Shown here: positions 1-12,560 of the stretch, in pieces | Position numbering within the stretch: the stretch's first letter is position 1 | Layout: the number at the start of each line of letters is the position of its first letter | Assembly (NCBI RefSeq): GCF_008831285.2 | Contig: NC_045146.1 | Span: 12,083,149-12,147,148 of the forward strand | Reading direction: 5' to 3' | DNA: 64,000 nucleotides | From: Nymphaea colorata | Lineage: Eukaryota > Streptophyta > Magnoliopsida > Nymphaeales > Nymphaeaceae | Notes under the pieces: generated by a model | Database searches by the model: none | The model's input: only the letters and a program-made list of their open reading frames with translations | Told to the model about the DNA's origin: nothing | Translations under genes and position numbers: made by a program

Positions 1-275
1 ACATATCATGGCCGCTCCTAGTTCAACGCGAACAAGGTATGCACCTTCTCATGCACCGTTAATACGTAGCACCTGATAAGCTAAGACTAGTAATGATATA
101 GCAGCAGTCGTTCATGCATAATTCTTTGATGACATACAGGGATCTACCAACCACGTTATTGGTAACTTGAGTTTATCTCCGAACCTGCCTCGTGTCCAAG
201 TTGCAGATAAAGTTTAATCTTGGAAAAGGCAACTCTCGTGAACCAACTTGTTTGCTAATTCAAAGTTACATAAAG

Positions 276-319
<44 letters not shown>

Positions 320-682
320 CAAAGATTGTCCAACCAGTCTGTACATCATGCACTCGATGGGTCAATAGTAGTCAATGATCGTGAAAGAAGGTTTCTATAT
401 TACAATCAGCGCTCTTGCGTGTGCGTTGTGAATGCTTGAGCAGCTCTACACTTGTGCATGCCCAAGGAGCTTCACTGAAAATGAAAAAGCTGGATGCCCC
501 TATTCAAGGGCTCGCAAACAACAAAACTTGGGTAGCCAAGTTCATTTTGCTGAAATGCATCTCATTTGAAGGCCGATTTATGCGTCATCATGATTGGTAA
601 AAGTTAATCTCACATCCCAGCAGCGACATACATGTCAACCAACATCGACCATCATGCACATCCATCAGCAAAAGATCAAACA
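1..682. other. Flank downstream of the S-acyltransferase gene
   Basis: This stretch follows the stop codon of the minus-strand gene and probably includes its 3' UTR. Apart from the GA microsatellite at 278-317, I see only short unsupported ORFs and no coding signal. Confidence 0.6.
278..317. repeat. (GA)20 microsatellite
   Basis: This is a perfect run of GA dinucleotides 40 bp long, about 365 bp beyond the stop codon of the S-acyltransferase gene. It may lie in the 3' flank or 3' UTR of that gene. Confidence 0.95.
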
Positions 683-3600
683 CTAAGAGATCCTGGATGA
701 ATGGGGCATCTCAGAACCCTTCGGTATGAATACGGGAAACTGATCAGACCCTCGTCCTCTCCCTATTCTTGCTTCCTGAATATGTGGCCCTGATGCACTT
801 TCTGGGGCAGGCTTCACAAGTCCACGCTGCCTAGAACTTTCCCCTACATCAGCTGTTAACAGAGGACCACCAAAGAAGATAGACTGCTCTGTGCAAACCA
901 GGTTTTGCGTCTGTGCTGATAATCCAGAAAACATTTTTGGCTGTTCTTCTGTACTTGAGAATTTGTGAGGCATGCGCTTCAAATGATCTTGGCTTAAGAT
1001 TGCATTAGTAGAAGATGCCTCCTGTTCCATGGTTTGAGATGAAGTGGGTCGGTTTGCCAAAGGGTAGCTATCTCCACCAGAAGGCAGAACTGAAATATAA
1101 CGACCAGCGGATTGATCCCAGATCACAGATGGTCTTTGATTTTCTTTGACATTGCCTCTGTTCTTCACCAGCTTGTCGTCAAAACGATGGCTTACAATTT
1201 TTTCATGGGCATCATTTGTCTTAGTCGACCATGGAGATGATTGATATATTGGATTGAAATTTTCACTGTTTGACATCAACCTTCCAACAGTGAATGCCAA
1301 CCTCTCAGCATCCAGAGAGGCAGCAGGCAGCTCTAATGGCAGAGGACTGAGTGCAGCAGAGTTGTTTGTGTGGGCAGGGCTGCCAAAGCTGCTGACACTT
1401 CGAGTCCCTGATTCAATATCATCCCTACTAGCTCGGCTTGGGGGATATGAATTCTTGTTAGACAGCCTAAGGCTGTTTTTGACATCCTTGTGCAGACCAA
1501 TATCTGTGCTGATACTACTTGCAGCACTAGCATTTTCACTTGAACAGTATCCTGAGTCAGGGTGATGACGTGAACCAACTGGCTTAAGCACGGAAGATGA
1601 AGCTCTAGCTTTGGCAGCAGCCCTCATTGCCTCGTTTGAGTCCAGTTTAGCCAACTTCCACGCACTGATTCTCACCTGACGCTTGGGTAATCTTTTCCCT
1701 CTATCTGGCAACTCAACAGCGTCTGGATCAATTGTTGAGGGAACTCTTCCAGGACCCAGATGAGGGACTATCTCGTCCTAGCATCGTAATAGCAGAATGA
1801 GTTTTATAGCAAGAATGCCAAACCAAACTACTCACGTTATGCATGTCTACTGAGAGACTGACTTTTATGACCAAGATTCAAAACCAAGATGTGCAGATTA
1901 TGCATGTGCTATGGGCACCATAGAACATGCGTCTTGTTACCAAGACCAATCAGAATGCCACTAACCTCTAAACTTCCTTCTCCATGACTAAAATTTAGCA
2001 GGATACAATGAAATGGTAGCTAACACATAACCCTATAACATATACATACTTGAATGCATGAAAGACGGTTTTTCAATTTTCAAGTACAGCCTTCAAACAT
2101 TGACCTATTCCCAAACACAATAGATAACGGATATATACTGACAGTATAAGTGTATGACTAATCAAGAACAACTGATAAACACCAGCAGTTGTAGAAAGAA
2201 TAACCAGCAGAAATTTGGGAAACAATAAGATCATTTATAGAAAATTGATTCATAATCAAATTCCTAGAAACAAGAATAACCACACCAAGCAGAGAAAATT
2301 AAGAACATCATCAGTGATTAAGTCGAATAAGTAAAACCACGAAACTATGGATAACTCCATTCACACCAACTTGATCTTTCTGATGATTGTGAAGCATACC
2401 AACCCAATGTAAGATTGAAGTAATCTAAACAGTGAACTGTCAGAGGAAATCTGTTCATGACTTTCCCAATGACAAACCAACCAATCAACCCTGCTTTCAA
2501 ATAAGTCCCCATGCCAGGAAATGAAGTCCAAACAGGCAGAAAAACAGAAATGTACAGACATAAACAGGAAAGCATTTACATTTTACGTGTGAAGTCCATA
2601 CCTGGTCCACAAATATTCTTGGAGGTGTACACCATGCACCCTTATACTGTAGGCCAAGCGAGCTTCCTCCACTTAAGCCAGTTGCAACTGAACTTGTTGG
2701 TGAAGTTGGCACGCTTTGTGGATCTCCATCTACAGAGGGGCCAGGTGGCTCGCTTTGTGCCCTCATTGCTACCACGTACTCGTAAGTGGTGATACCCTGT
2801 TGAATGCAAGTTTATGTGTGCAGGTTACTTGCAGTGCAGAAATAATGGGAGAAAAAGAAAAACCAAAGCTCACAGTAGAATTTACACCAAAAGATACCTT
2901 TCGAATCAGTATCATGTGAAAAAAGAATAGCTCCCCCAGAGGAATACAAGCTAGTAAAGATACTACTGTACACAGAGCCTGCAAAAGGAGAACCAATTAT
3001 AATGACAAACATTCACAAAACATTCACAAATTTGCACACTAAAACATGCAAGGAATTAGGCAAGTAGGAACCATGAAGATAAACATATACCACAACTGCA
3101 GCAAATGGGGCCAGGGAAAACCCATTGCCAAGCCTATCAATTATCTGATTTTCCATTTCCTTTTTGTCAACAAAGCATCGGACAAAGACTGCAATACCAA
3201 CCCCACTCTCAACCACAAGCTGTCAAAAAGTACAAGTCACAAATCACAAGCAGTGAGTAAAGTATTCATTAAGATAATATAACCTAAGAGAGAGCATTCT
3301 CAAGTTACACTACTAGCTAAAGAGGAACATCACCCTGAACTAGGAAAACTAACTCTACTTACCCAAACAAGACTAGAGGCCATTAAGGCAACAAAAGTAA
3401 CATAGTTCTTCCTCCCCACACAATTATTTAACCACTGCATAAGAAAAATAGGTCTCATTTAAAGTTTAAAAAAAGTCTTTAGAAATTCAATGAAGACAAG
3501 GACCGATTTCTTACCCGGCAGTGGTGATCAAAACCATCCACACATTTATCGCAGCTTCTGCAATGCTTGCTAAATTTTCTTACCTGAAGCAGAACAAAAA

Positions 3601-6600
3601 GCAAAACAAAGTAAAAAACCTCAATCAGACTAATGATAAGAGTACATGCCACCAGAAGAGGTTAAAAAATGATCATTATAAAGAATTAACTTTGAGCTTG
3701 TATTGAACTAATCAACTTGAGCCATGCACAAGCACTATAACTGATTCAAGTCGTAAACTGATTGCCATTTGAGCACTCCACAAGCTTGAAAAACTTGGAC
3801 AAAATCTCTTGAGCGACTGGGAGGTGGCAGAGCATGAACTCAAACGTTCAGCTTGACATCAACATAATGTACTCCATCCCAAAAAGAATCACCATCTGAG
3901 AGTGTCAACCAAGGACTCAAGTCTAACTCATATAGCTCCAGCAGAACCATCAAACAAGACCTAATGTGTTGCATGGACACATCTACAAGCATGAAGTCCA
4001 GCGACTGACACTCCAACGAAGAAACCAATGCTCCTTCAACACTTTTTACTGGTTGGTGTCCCTCTTTTTACTTGTCTGATAGAAAAAGGAGAATTTCCCT
4101 TTACATCAAATCAGAAAAAGAGAAGGCAGGGGCTGGGGTGCTACCCCTTTTTGGATAGATAATAAATGGAAGACTGGTAGCTTGGCAGGATCCATAGTTG
4201 CATCAAATATCAGTCTTGTTTTCCATCTCCATTAAAGCTACAGATCCAAGAGCTTATGTTCTTGATGTTCTCAAATTTATTTGCTTCTAACAATAGCATA
4301 TACAAATTCTAATTATTCTTCAACAAGCTAGAAGAAAGGAAAACAAATATGTGAAAAAAAATGCTCAGTTTGATTTGATTATATACAAACAAGATGGCCT
4401 TTATATTTCTTTCTTTCTATAGCAAAGATTGTTCTCTCTCTGCAATAATTCCTAATATACCTCCTTCTGGTTCAATTAGCAACACAATACAGTAGCCTCT
4501 CAATCTTTTAACTACACCATTCAGGCATTCAGTCAATTACCACTACTTCTTAGGGAGATAGGCAGCGGATCTCTAAGGCCCACATTAAATTGCCAAACCA
4601 GAGTGACATGGATAAAGCATTTTGAATAACCCACTAATGCAGAACACCATTTTTTAGACATTTCCATTTCTGGAACCTTACAATATAATACTAAGGTGAA
4701 AGCCATTTGACGTGTGCACATGACATCTGCACAAAGTAACAAATGTGTACCGCATCCTTCGCAGCATCTTGAGCTCAACTTCTAGGTAACACACATAACC
4801 TCCAGCAAACTGATTGGAGATAGCTAAGCAAACACGGTTGGGCAAATGCTCCACTAAAAAAAATCAGAATCACAGGCTAGCAGCCTGACAAACTCTCCTA
4901 AAGAACAGCTACATCTCAAAACTGAGAACATGCATCATAGAAGACAACCTACTAAACTTGGCCCTAAGTGCAGCAGAAAAAAATGTACCCACACACAAAA
5001 GTATAATCAACAACCTGAAACTGCAAACCAACACAATCTAAAAGATTGGTTACACTGCTACATAATGAAATGAGGACACCATAAATTCCATTTATCATCA
5101 AGAAACAGCCAAAGATGGATGCAAATAGGACAAATCTGGTCTAACATTTGGATCAATTCTGGCTAGCATTTTGATTTGAATAAAGACAGAACCCAATCCA
5201 TTGACACTGGCACCGAAATCCACTCCATCCAATAGGTTTGATAAGGTAATGGCTGGACCTAACCCAATTGTGACCTGTCTACATAACAAACTAGTAAACA
5301 ACCTCTGTAACTTTGATTAAACCATATATCCAATGCTAATAAAACCGTTCCACAATAGTATAAGACAGACTTTATAAGCTATGAAAAACTCATTTCACAA
5401 TGAACATTTTGAGTTAGTAGAACCACAAAAGAGTATGGGTATACAGAACCCACAAAGGATGACTGGAAGTAAAAATTGGCACTTGGAATTTCCAATGACT
5501 ATGATAGCAAACTGCATAAAGCTTTTCAGTTCCTGTAGATCGGGGAATCCATTATAAAAATTTCACAAATTGAAACTAATTTGTAGCAGTAAAACTTGGA
5601 ACCAGGATGTACCTCTGCATTGCACAATGTACAGAACAGAGCTTCTTCTTCATTGGTCTGTTGCTGGTTAGTCTCTTCATTCTTCCAGCAATCTTCTTTC
5701 ACCAGCAGCCCACAGAACAAGCCTCCAACACAGGAACAACAACCAGGTTTCTCCTTCGCAGAATTTTGCGGGTAACTTAGCTCAGTCACTCCTGGTTCAA
5801 CCAGGGAAGGCTTTTTTCCTAATCGTTCACAAGTACACAAAGAATTGATACGTGTCATCATCAGATCCTCAGTAGTTCAAGGGAATACTAATAAAGAAGA
5901 ACCAAAATATTTGTTACGATTTACCACCTAATCGTTCGTCCGGGCTGATCAAGATGCCTGGATCAGCAGGGTCAATAGCTGTGCATCGAACATACAATAC
6001 AAAAACCACGAGTGCCTAAAACATTTTCAATAAAATAAAAGAAAATTTCACATTACTAAAAAGGAATAGCAATAAGAAAGACATTGCACATATATAAATG
6101 GGACCTCCCTAAGAAATAGCCATTAAGTCAAGTGGATAGCAATTTAAACAAGTTTTCCTTACCACTGGAGTATAAACTCCCATTGCCACATACTCAAAGA
6201 TGTTCTTGCCAAGAAATGGTGCAAAGAAGGCATAGAATGCAACAACTAGCAAGAAGAACACTGTTATAGCTACAACCTGTCAAGAATAGAACCACTGAAT
6301 GAGGAATGACAATGATGCAGCAAAATTGCAAAGGGAATATGAGAATTTTATTAGTGGCATCATAAAGCTTTTTTTTTATAGAATAGATAGCAGCAGGATT
6401 TAGAGCAACAACCCGCTATTAGAATGTTCGCTACTCAACCAGTTGGCAAACAGTTAAAATTTCATCATACAATGGTTCCTGTTCATCTAAATAAAGAATT
6501 AAGCACTAAAATTGCCGAAATGTTGAACAGCAAATACTGACCTAAGTCATGCAGGGGCTGATACAGGCATATAAGGTATGGTAGAGACACGTAAATACAG

Positions 6601-6654
6601 ACGAAAACACACATATAGATTCTTGGATTCTTCCCACCATCCGTCCATTCAGCT

Positions 6655-6690
<36 letters not shown>

Positions 6691-8623
6691 CCTTAAAAGG
6701 GAATGGTTTGGATCTGGATTAGATCCAGATCCAAAATATGAAATACTTGGTATGATATAAGTACCAATATCCCCGAACTGCTGAGTGATACACCACCTAA
6801 GATGGAGTACCCATGTGACTTAGGTCCTGGTCTACCAAAGCCACTTAAGAACTAACACAATGAGACTGGATCCACTTATAGGGCACATACTGGTCGAGAT
6901 TATTTTAGCTTTTCCAGTCATCAACCTAACAGTAGGATCAGTCAAAAAAAAAGAAAATCAGGGCCACGATACTGAGATTGAAGGTTAAAATGCCAAAGAA
7001 TCCACAGAAAGAGGAGAAAATGTTAGTGTATAAGTGCACATTTATCTGTAATTTTTTTACAACTTCACATATAGAGAACAATATATTCAGTCTACATCAT
7101 CAACAAAACTGTGTATTTCTGCACAATCATTAATACAGAGAAACATCATAGTTTCTGACCTAGCAGCCCCTTATTTACAGGTAGAGACCATGTAGATAAG
7201 AGAGCTAGGCTGGGCTAGACTGTGGACCTTCAAAAAGAACGAGGGAGCATCTAGACTGGCCAACAACAGAAAATAGAAGAAATAGATGAAGGAAAAAGGA
7301 AGGAGGAAAAAATTACGAAAGGAGAAAGTAGGAGGAAAAAAAAAACCTTTTCACATTCTTTTAAATTGAGTGCTTAGGTACCTACAGCCTAGTAGAAAAC
7401 GTGGTCACTCAGGGCCTAGATGGCCTTCTAAGTGCACTTTTGACTATGTATGGTAAGAATAGGTTAAGGTGCACACCCTGCATAAATGATTTTAATTCTC
7501 GTGGACTTCTAGTCATTTTCAGGCCAAAATTTTGAAAGATTCACAATTACAAAAAACTCTCCTCTTTGCTTTCTTTCATGTAAATCAAACATGCCAAGGT
7601 TTTGCCGGAAAAACTTTTGCCTGAAGGGTTCATTTTTGCTGGGATAACTTTTTATTTCTCAGAGTTATTTCCAAGAACATTTTCTTTTTCAAGAAGTTGT
7701 GTTACTGTAACTTCACTTGCCATCAAGTGCAAAAGAACTTATTTTCGGAAAAAAAACTAAAAATTAAAAAAGAACAAAACAACAACTAGGGTAAACTTTT
7801 ATCCTCCACAACTTTACCGTAACAGGCCCTTGCAGGAAACCCAACCGTTTATTGACTTGTGTAGCAACTTGAGAGACAGCATCTGCATCTTTGATATCCA
7901 TAATTAGAGTGATTAAGAGTAAACTTTTCTCTAAATCATTGAAAATGCGGCAAAGCCAAAAGGACCCAGAGGATGTAGACCACATCTGAAATAGCCTTTT
8001 GGATGTATAGTTTCGAATATAAATCTGCGCTCTAGTAGAACTGGAAATTATAAGAATAAGAATAAAGTGTGCTTCTCATATCGCAATGATGCGAGAAGGT
8101 GCACATATTGTCTGACCAAATAAGCTAGTTTGACTTAGTCCTAGATTATTTGAAGATCATTTAGGCCATAGTTCAGACCCCAGAAAACAAGAGAAAGAAC
8201 AGACGTTCCCTTCTCAGTGTTGCTAATAGTAGCAGTATGCTTCCGAAGAATACAGCCTTACCCATCATTGGAAATGGCAGTAACAACACAACCAGAAAAG
8301 GGAACAAAAAAGAGGTAAATATAAACCAGGTAATTTGATGATCAAGTGAGCATCAAGGGTAAGGGAACAGAACAGAAACTATTGAAACGGAACCGAAGGC
8401 AATCCTCGAAATGGGATTCCAGCAGAAACAAAAATGACGACATTTAGAACAACGAAAATGTGAAGGAAACAAAATAGCGAAGAAGAGAAAACGGGTGTCT
8501 TCCTTAACAAAGAGAAAAGGCAAATCATCAAGTGGGTGATTGCCTAAAGTGACGGACATAAAATGGTTAGCAGGATACCTGGAATGTGTGAGCCGGAAGC
8601 TGCCATCCGTGACGCCTAGCCAT
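683..8623 (-). CDS. DHHC protein S-acyltransferase, PAT19/20-like
   Basis: This gene encodes a multi-pass membrane enzyme that palmitoylates cysteines of target proteins. Exons in coding order: 8579-8623, 6163-6276, 5928-6015, 5613-5818, 3515-3583, 3363-3434, 3091-3219, 2898-2978, 2602-2796, 683-1777. They sum to 2094 nt (697 aa plus stop) with matching phases. The start gives [15 protein letters not shown], the usual N-terminus of the plant PAT19-22 clade. Visible parts are membrane segments at about residues 16-36 and 48-62, a Cys-rich loop with a CCSCVGG motif at about 100-115, and a zinc-finger core [13 protein letters not shown] and the catalytic DHHC at 170-173, followed by WLNNCVG. Two further membrane segments come next, then a hydrophilic Ser-rich C-terminal tail of about 400 residues. 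Length and architecture fit the long-tailed plant clade. Intron 1 is about 2.3 kb. Family assignment is firm; which paralogue it is, and its substrates, are not known. Confidence 0.95.
3584..5612 (-). other. Long intron 4 of the S-acyltransferase gene
   Basis: This 2.0-kb intron splits the zinc finger between CNAEV and RKFSKHC. The donor is GAG|GTACAT and the acceptor CAG|GTAAGA, and both joins keep the frame. ORFs inside it resemble no family I know and there are no strong repeats. Confidence 0.8.
5819..5927 (-). other. Short 109-bp intron 3 of the S-acyltransferase gene
   Basis: This GT-AG intron joins ERL with GKKPS in the loop before the zinc finger. The last 11 nt of the upstream exon region (plus strand CCTAATCGTTC, 5927-5937) recur at the far end of the intron (5818-5828). 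The intron is therefore bounded by a direct repeat. The position was fixed by phase and by GT-AG. Confidence 0.7.
6277..8578 (-). other. Intron 1 of the S-acyltransferase gene
   Basis: This 2.3-kb first intron lies between the 15-codon first exon and the first membrane-segment exon. It contains the (CA)n tract at 6658-6684. No internal gene is recognisable on either strand. Confidence 0.85.
6658..6684. repeat. (CA)n microsatellite in PAT intron 1
   Basis: This is an uninterrupted CA dinucleotide tract of about 27 bp within the first intron of the S-acyltransferase gene. The sequence just after it (6706-6740) is a small inverted segment built from GGATCTGGATTAGATCCAG. Confidence 0.9.
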
Positions 8624-9290
8624 GATTTCCGAGAATGCAGAGACCAGCTACCAAACAGCATCACACTAGAAACCTCTCTCCAGTTCCTATACTCCCTCAC
8701 CGCATTTGGGATCTCAGGAACACAAAACATACTTCATCCATACCCCAATACCCAACAAGGAACAACACCAGTACAAAGTTAAATAGATGGATTCTTTACT
8801 GCTATCAATACAACCCTCTGAGAGTAGGAGTTGAACCCCCAAGAAAACCTTTGCCTCAAAGACTGCAACCCGAAAACCTACTTTTGCGCGCGCGCTCCCT
8901 CTCTCCCTCTCTCTCTCTCTGAGCCAAGAAGCAAGGAACATCCCCCCTCTCCTTCCCTCCCGCCCCTCGGTTTTTCTCCACTCGTTAAATCAGAAGAAGG
9001 AAGCATTAAATTGAGGCCCCCCTCAGCCGAGTTATCAAAAGAAAAAAGGAGGAAATGCCGCACAAGAATTTGACCTGGGCAAGTGAGGGTGGAGCCTCCA
9101 CACAGGGCGCTGCCATAAATGTTCCCCCCTCTCTCCTCCTCTCCAACTCCAATAGCAGGGCAATAACAGAAGCAAAAAGAGGGAGTGCGTGTAAAAGAGA
9201 GACAACGGAATTTTATAACTCGCAACTCCTCTCTCTCCTCTGGCTCGTTGCGACTTGCTGCTAACCAAAAGTGAACCAGAGGCCACCCAC
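8624..9290 (-). promoter_or_regulatory. 5' leader and proximal promoter of the S-acyltransferase gene
   Basis: This segment lies directly upstream of the ATG at 8621-8623 on the minus strand. On the plus strand it is pyrimidine-rich (8895-8921, CT repeats, next to a short CGCGCGCG run at 8886-8893), so a GA-rich leader is expected on the transcript. No clear TATA box was seen. Extent is inferred. Confidence 0.45.
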
Positions 9291-9299
9291 CACCACCTC

Positions 9300-12250
9300 C
9301 GATGATACTTTTACTGTTTTGTACGCGTGATCTTGCTCATCTGACAAGTCAAAGCCTTTGTCTCACTCTCTCTCTTGGAAAGAAAAGTTTTGGGGAGAAG
9401 CACGCCTCGAGTCGTTCCAGAACTCCTCATACACTGGACAGAGATACTTAACGCGTCGATGGATCCCAGTTAGGCGTGTCTGACTCGGTTGGATTTGATC
9501 CCAAGCTTGCGTATCCCATGACTCGCTAATCGAACAAGGTAAAGAATGTCAGTCGGAATACATGCATCTGTGTTTGCCGTGAAAATCATCAGACATGAGA
9601 TAATTTTGAGAACGTCCAAAGAAATCTTTTAAACTAAATGAGATTGATCGCTAAGCTTTTCCAAGATGGAAAAAACTAATCAACGGCAGAAATGAGATTT
9701 TCGTTTCATTGACGGTCTTTGCATTACATCTCACGTTTAATACCAAACATTTGAAAACCATTCGAATCTTTTGTCATTTTCTGAAGGATACCAACTTTTT
9801 CCTTCGGTTCCACTCACCAGTCGGAAATTATAGTGAAAGTTGCGGCTTTCTTTCAAACACAAGATTTCTTAAATTTTACTGTTAGATGATAATTTTGATG
9901 GAAGGAACTAGAATTTATCATACAAACAAAAATAAGATGGAACAGTTGTCAGCATTTAGATCAATGGATCTGCTCATGTCGCTACTACTCCCACAGAGGC
10001 AAGCCTCAAAATGAGGTGTCCACGTGACTACTTCATTTTGGTCTATACTCTATAGCTGTGCTGTTAAGCTTGGGTTTGAATTGAAGCACTTTTCTGAAGA
10101 TTCAGATCGACTCAAATACAATGGTTTTCCAATTAGGCTTGTTTGACAAAAATGATTTTCTTATTCATTGAAGTAAAGTTCTAAAATAGAAACAACCGAT
10201 CTCCATAAATTCTCCTCTGTCTATGTATTCACAGTGGTTGATCAAGAATACACAAGAAAAGCACTACTTCCAATTGTTGATTCATGAACAGTGATGACTT
10301 AGCACCAAGATTAGGAACAGAAATACTGGATTAAAAGCCCAAATTTCACCAAGTCGGTCCTTCGTGTGCTCCCCCCTTGAATTCGTGGGTGCTTTGGATT
10401 GTTCCTGGAATTGCAGAACAGTTGTCTGAGAAAAGTTTTCTCATGATGTTATCTCCCTAAGGCTTGGTAGTTGGAACTCACCCCCGCCATAAAAAATAAT
10501 GTGAAGTGCAACTATACATTTATATAACATGTGGCTCATATTTCTGATTAAGACATGGCATTGATAGCGTGCTTCCTTCAGACAAGAAAACTTTCGTATA
10601 AGTGTTCCAGCTATCTTATATCTCCCTTTGAAAGTGCTCTTTTTTTTTTTTTTTTGGTAACCAAAATTTCCCCTTTTTTTCATATCAGCAGCTGTGGGGT
10701 GTTCATTTTCACATCCTAAGGTGTGAAAAGAGTTCATTTTCTTGTGAAAATGAGCCCTTTCCCCAACTGGAGACTGTAGTCTGGTGATGCCATGGAAAAG
10801 AATTTGGTCTTACAAGTGGCCACTCAAGTTGGTCTCACATTTTAAATGGAAAAAATGCGCAAAACCTTGCCCTTTGAGTGCCTTTCTTTCCCATCTCTCT
10901 TATGAAAGTGAGAACATGGGAAAATCTGCAACCCCAGCATCGGAAAGTCCCACCTTAACCCCACCAATGTGAAACTAATGCAAGAAAAACGATTCCTTCA
11001 AACAAGTTCCGATGCCATCCAGCTTTAGATCCAGAAGCGACCTCCATCGATTTCTGTCACTTCAAATCTTTGTGTCATTAATTTTCCTCTTTATTTGAAC
11101 AAGAGAAAGAGATCAACTGCAGAAGATCAAACAAGAGTTCCATTATTATATCATTAATTACCTTTAAGAATTTGCTACTTGAGTTAGTTTAAAACCTTCA
11201 AATCGACGACTAGTAATATGAAACCAAGAATTATTGCGACAAGAACACGATAGCGAAAAGACTTGATACATAAGATAAGGCGCACAAGCCTCATCTACGA
11301 CAGGACATGGTAAATCTGCACATTTTCAAACATATATCGGGCTGGTATAAGAACCTTACACATACGTCCAAGCGAAACATGGGGTCGATGAACCGCATGA
11401 GAAAGTGACAGGAAAATCTTTCCCAAGCATTTCTCCTGGTTCCATTAGATATACTAAAACCAGGTGCGAAGGCATGCTTGATAGCCCGAAAGATCTGAGG
11501 AATTAGAATGTGAAAGATACCCCATATTCTTTTCTTCTTGTCCTGGGAAAGAGATTCAAAAGCTTAGCATTAATATTATTGATATCTAGGCAGCGGCGAG
11601 TGATGAGTTCAAGCTTTCATGAACGCTTTCTGTAGGCCAAGTCCTGCATCTGAAGAACCGTTAATTCATCTAATAACAGGAAAGAAGAAAGGAATTTCAA
11701 TTCCAATCAATTTCATGAATCCTTAGAATCATCCTCTCCTCCTGACACAGTGCTTGAAAGAAGGAAGAAGCCCCTGCAGAATTTGGCCTTCCAGTGGGCG
11801 CGGCCGAGAACATGGCAGTGCATGATAAAAGTCTGTGACATACTGGCTACCGTAGATAGCCGATGGCAGCCCATCTACTGTTGTTGTCATTACCTTATCA
11901 CATTCGCCCCAAGTCTGAACAATTTTGAGCTGACATGATTTTAAAGAAAATTGGTGTATTTTTTTTTTTAAATTGATTTAAATTCTTTTCTTCGTTTTTT
12001 AAGTATTAAAATAGGGAAAAGGCCAGTATGGCTGAAACATATTGACTGATATATACGACGAATCGTCCAGCAAACTGATATATATGTTTCTGATGCACAT
12101 ACTGATGACAGCACTGTTGCATATTTCTCAAAACGAAACAAATGAAAGAAAGTGGGGTCATGTATATGTACCAAAAGCTTAAGAAAATGTCTGGAGAATT
12201 GTTATTACAAAGTGGCAAACTTATGATTTTGGGGAGCAGAATTTTTGTTT
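9300..12250. other. Gene-free intergenic DNA
   Basis: Only short, unconserved ORFs are present and none resembles a known protein. Base composition is A+T-rich. I found no tRNA, recognisable miRNA or transposon ends here. Confidence 0.6.
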
Positions 12251-12254
12251 ATTT

Positions 12255-12560
12255 TGGTTAGGTGGGTTTGATAGGCAGTGGATTTGAATTGGATGTGCTT
12301 TTTACCAGATATATCTGTATTCAGATGTGAACAAAGAAAGGTCTATAATAGATCTAAATCTGACTTTTGAGTTCACGATCTGAATTCGGCTTCTAAATTC
12401 CCGTCTGAATCTCTACTGGATTATGACAAAAGCCGAATTTAAATCCGATTGAAGATACAATTAAAACTTAATTCAATCAAGTATCATTTTTTCGAATCTG
12501 AATTGCATCCAATTTCTTAATCGGATGTCAGATTTTTTACCATATCGGATCCTGGACCGA
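12255..12560. repeat. Degenerate dispersed repeat rich in GATTCAGAT-like words
   Basis: This intergenic stretch is dense in variants of GAT(T/C)CGAAT and GAATTCAGAT words. Similar wording recurs at 13865-13945, 16150-16320, 18055-18260, 20030-20260 and 48260-48660, so these look like decayed copies of one dispersed repeat. The boundaries are approximate, no terminal repeats or coding remnants were seen, and the element class is unknown. Confidence 0.4.

Noticed and set aside
8878-9286. Long minus-strand ORFs in the S-acyltransferase leader
   Set aside because: They begin at non-ATG codons and consist of GA-repeat translation. The real start at 8623 matches the family N-terminus.
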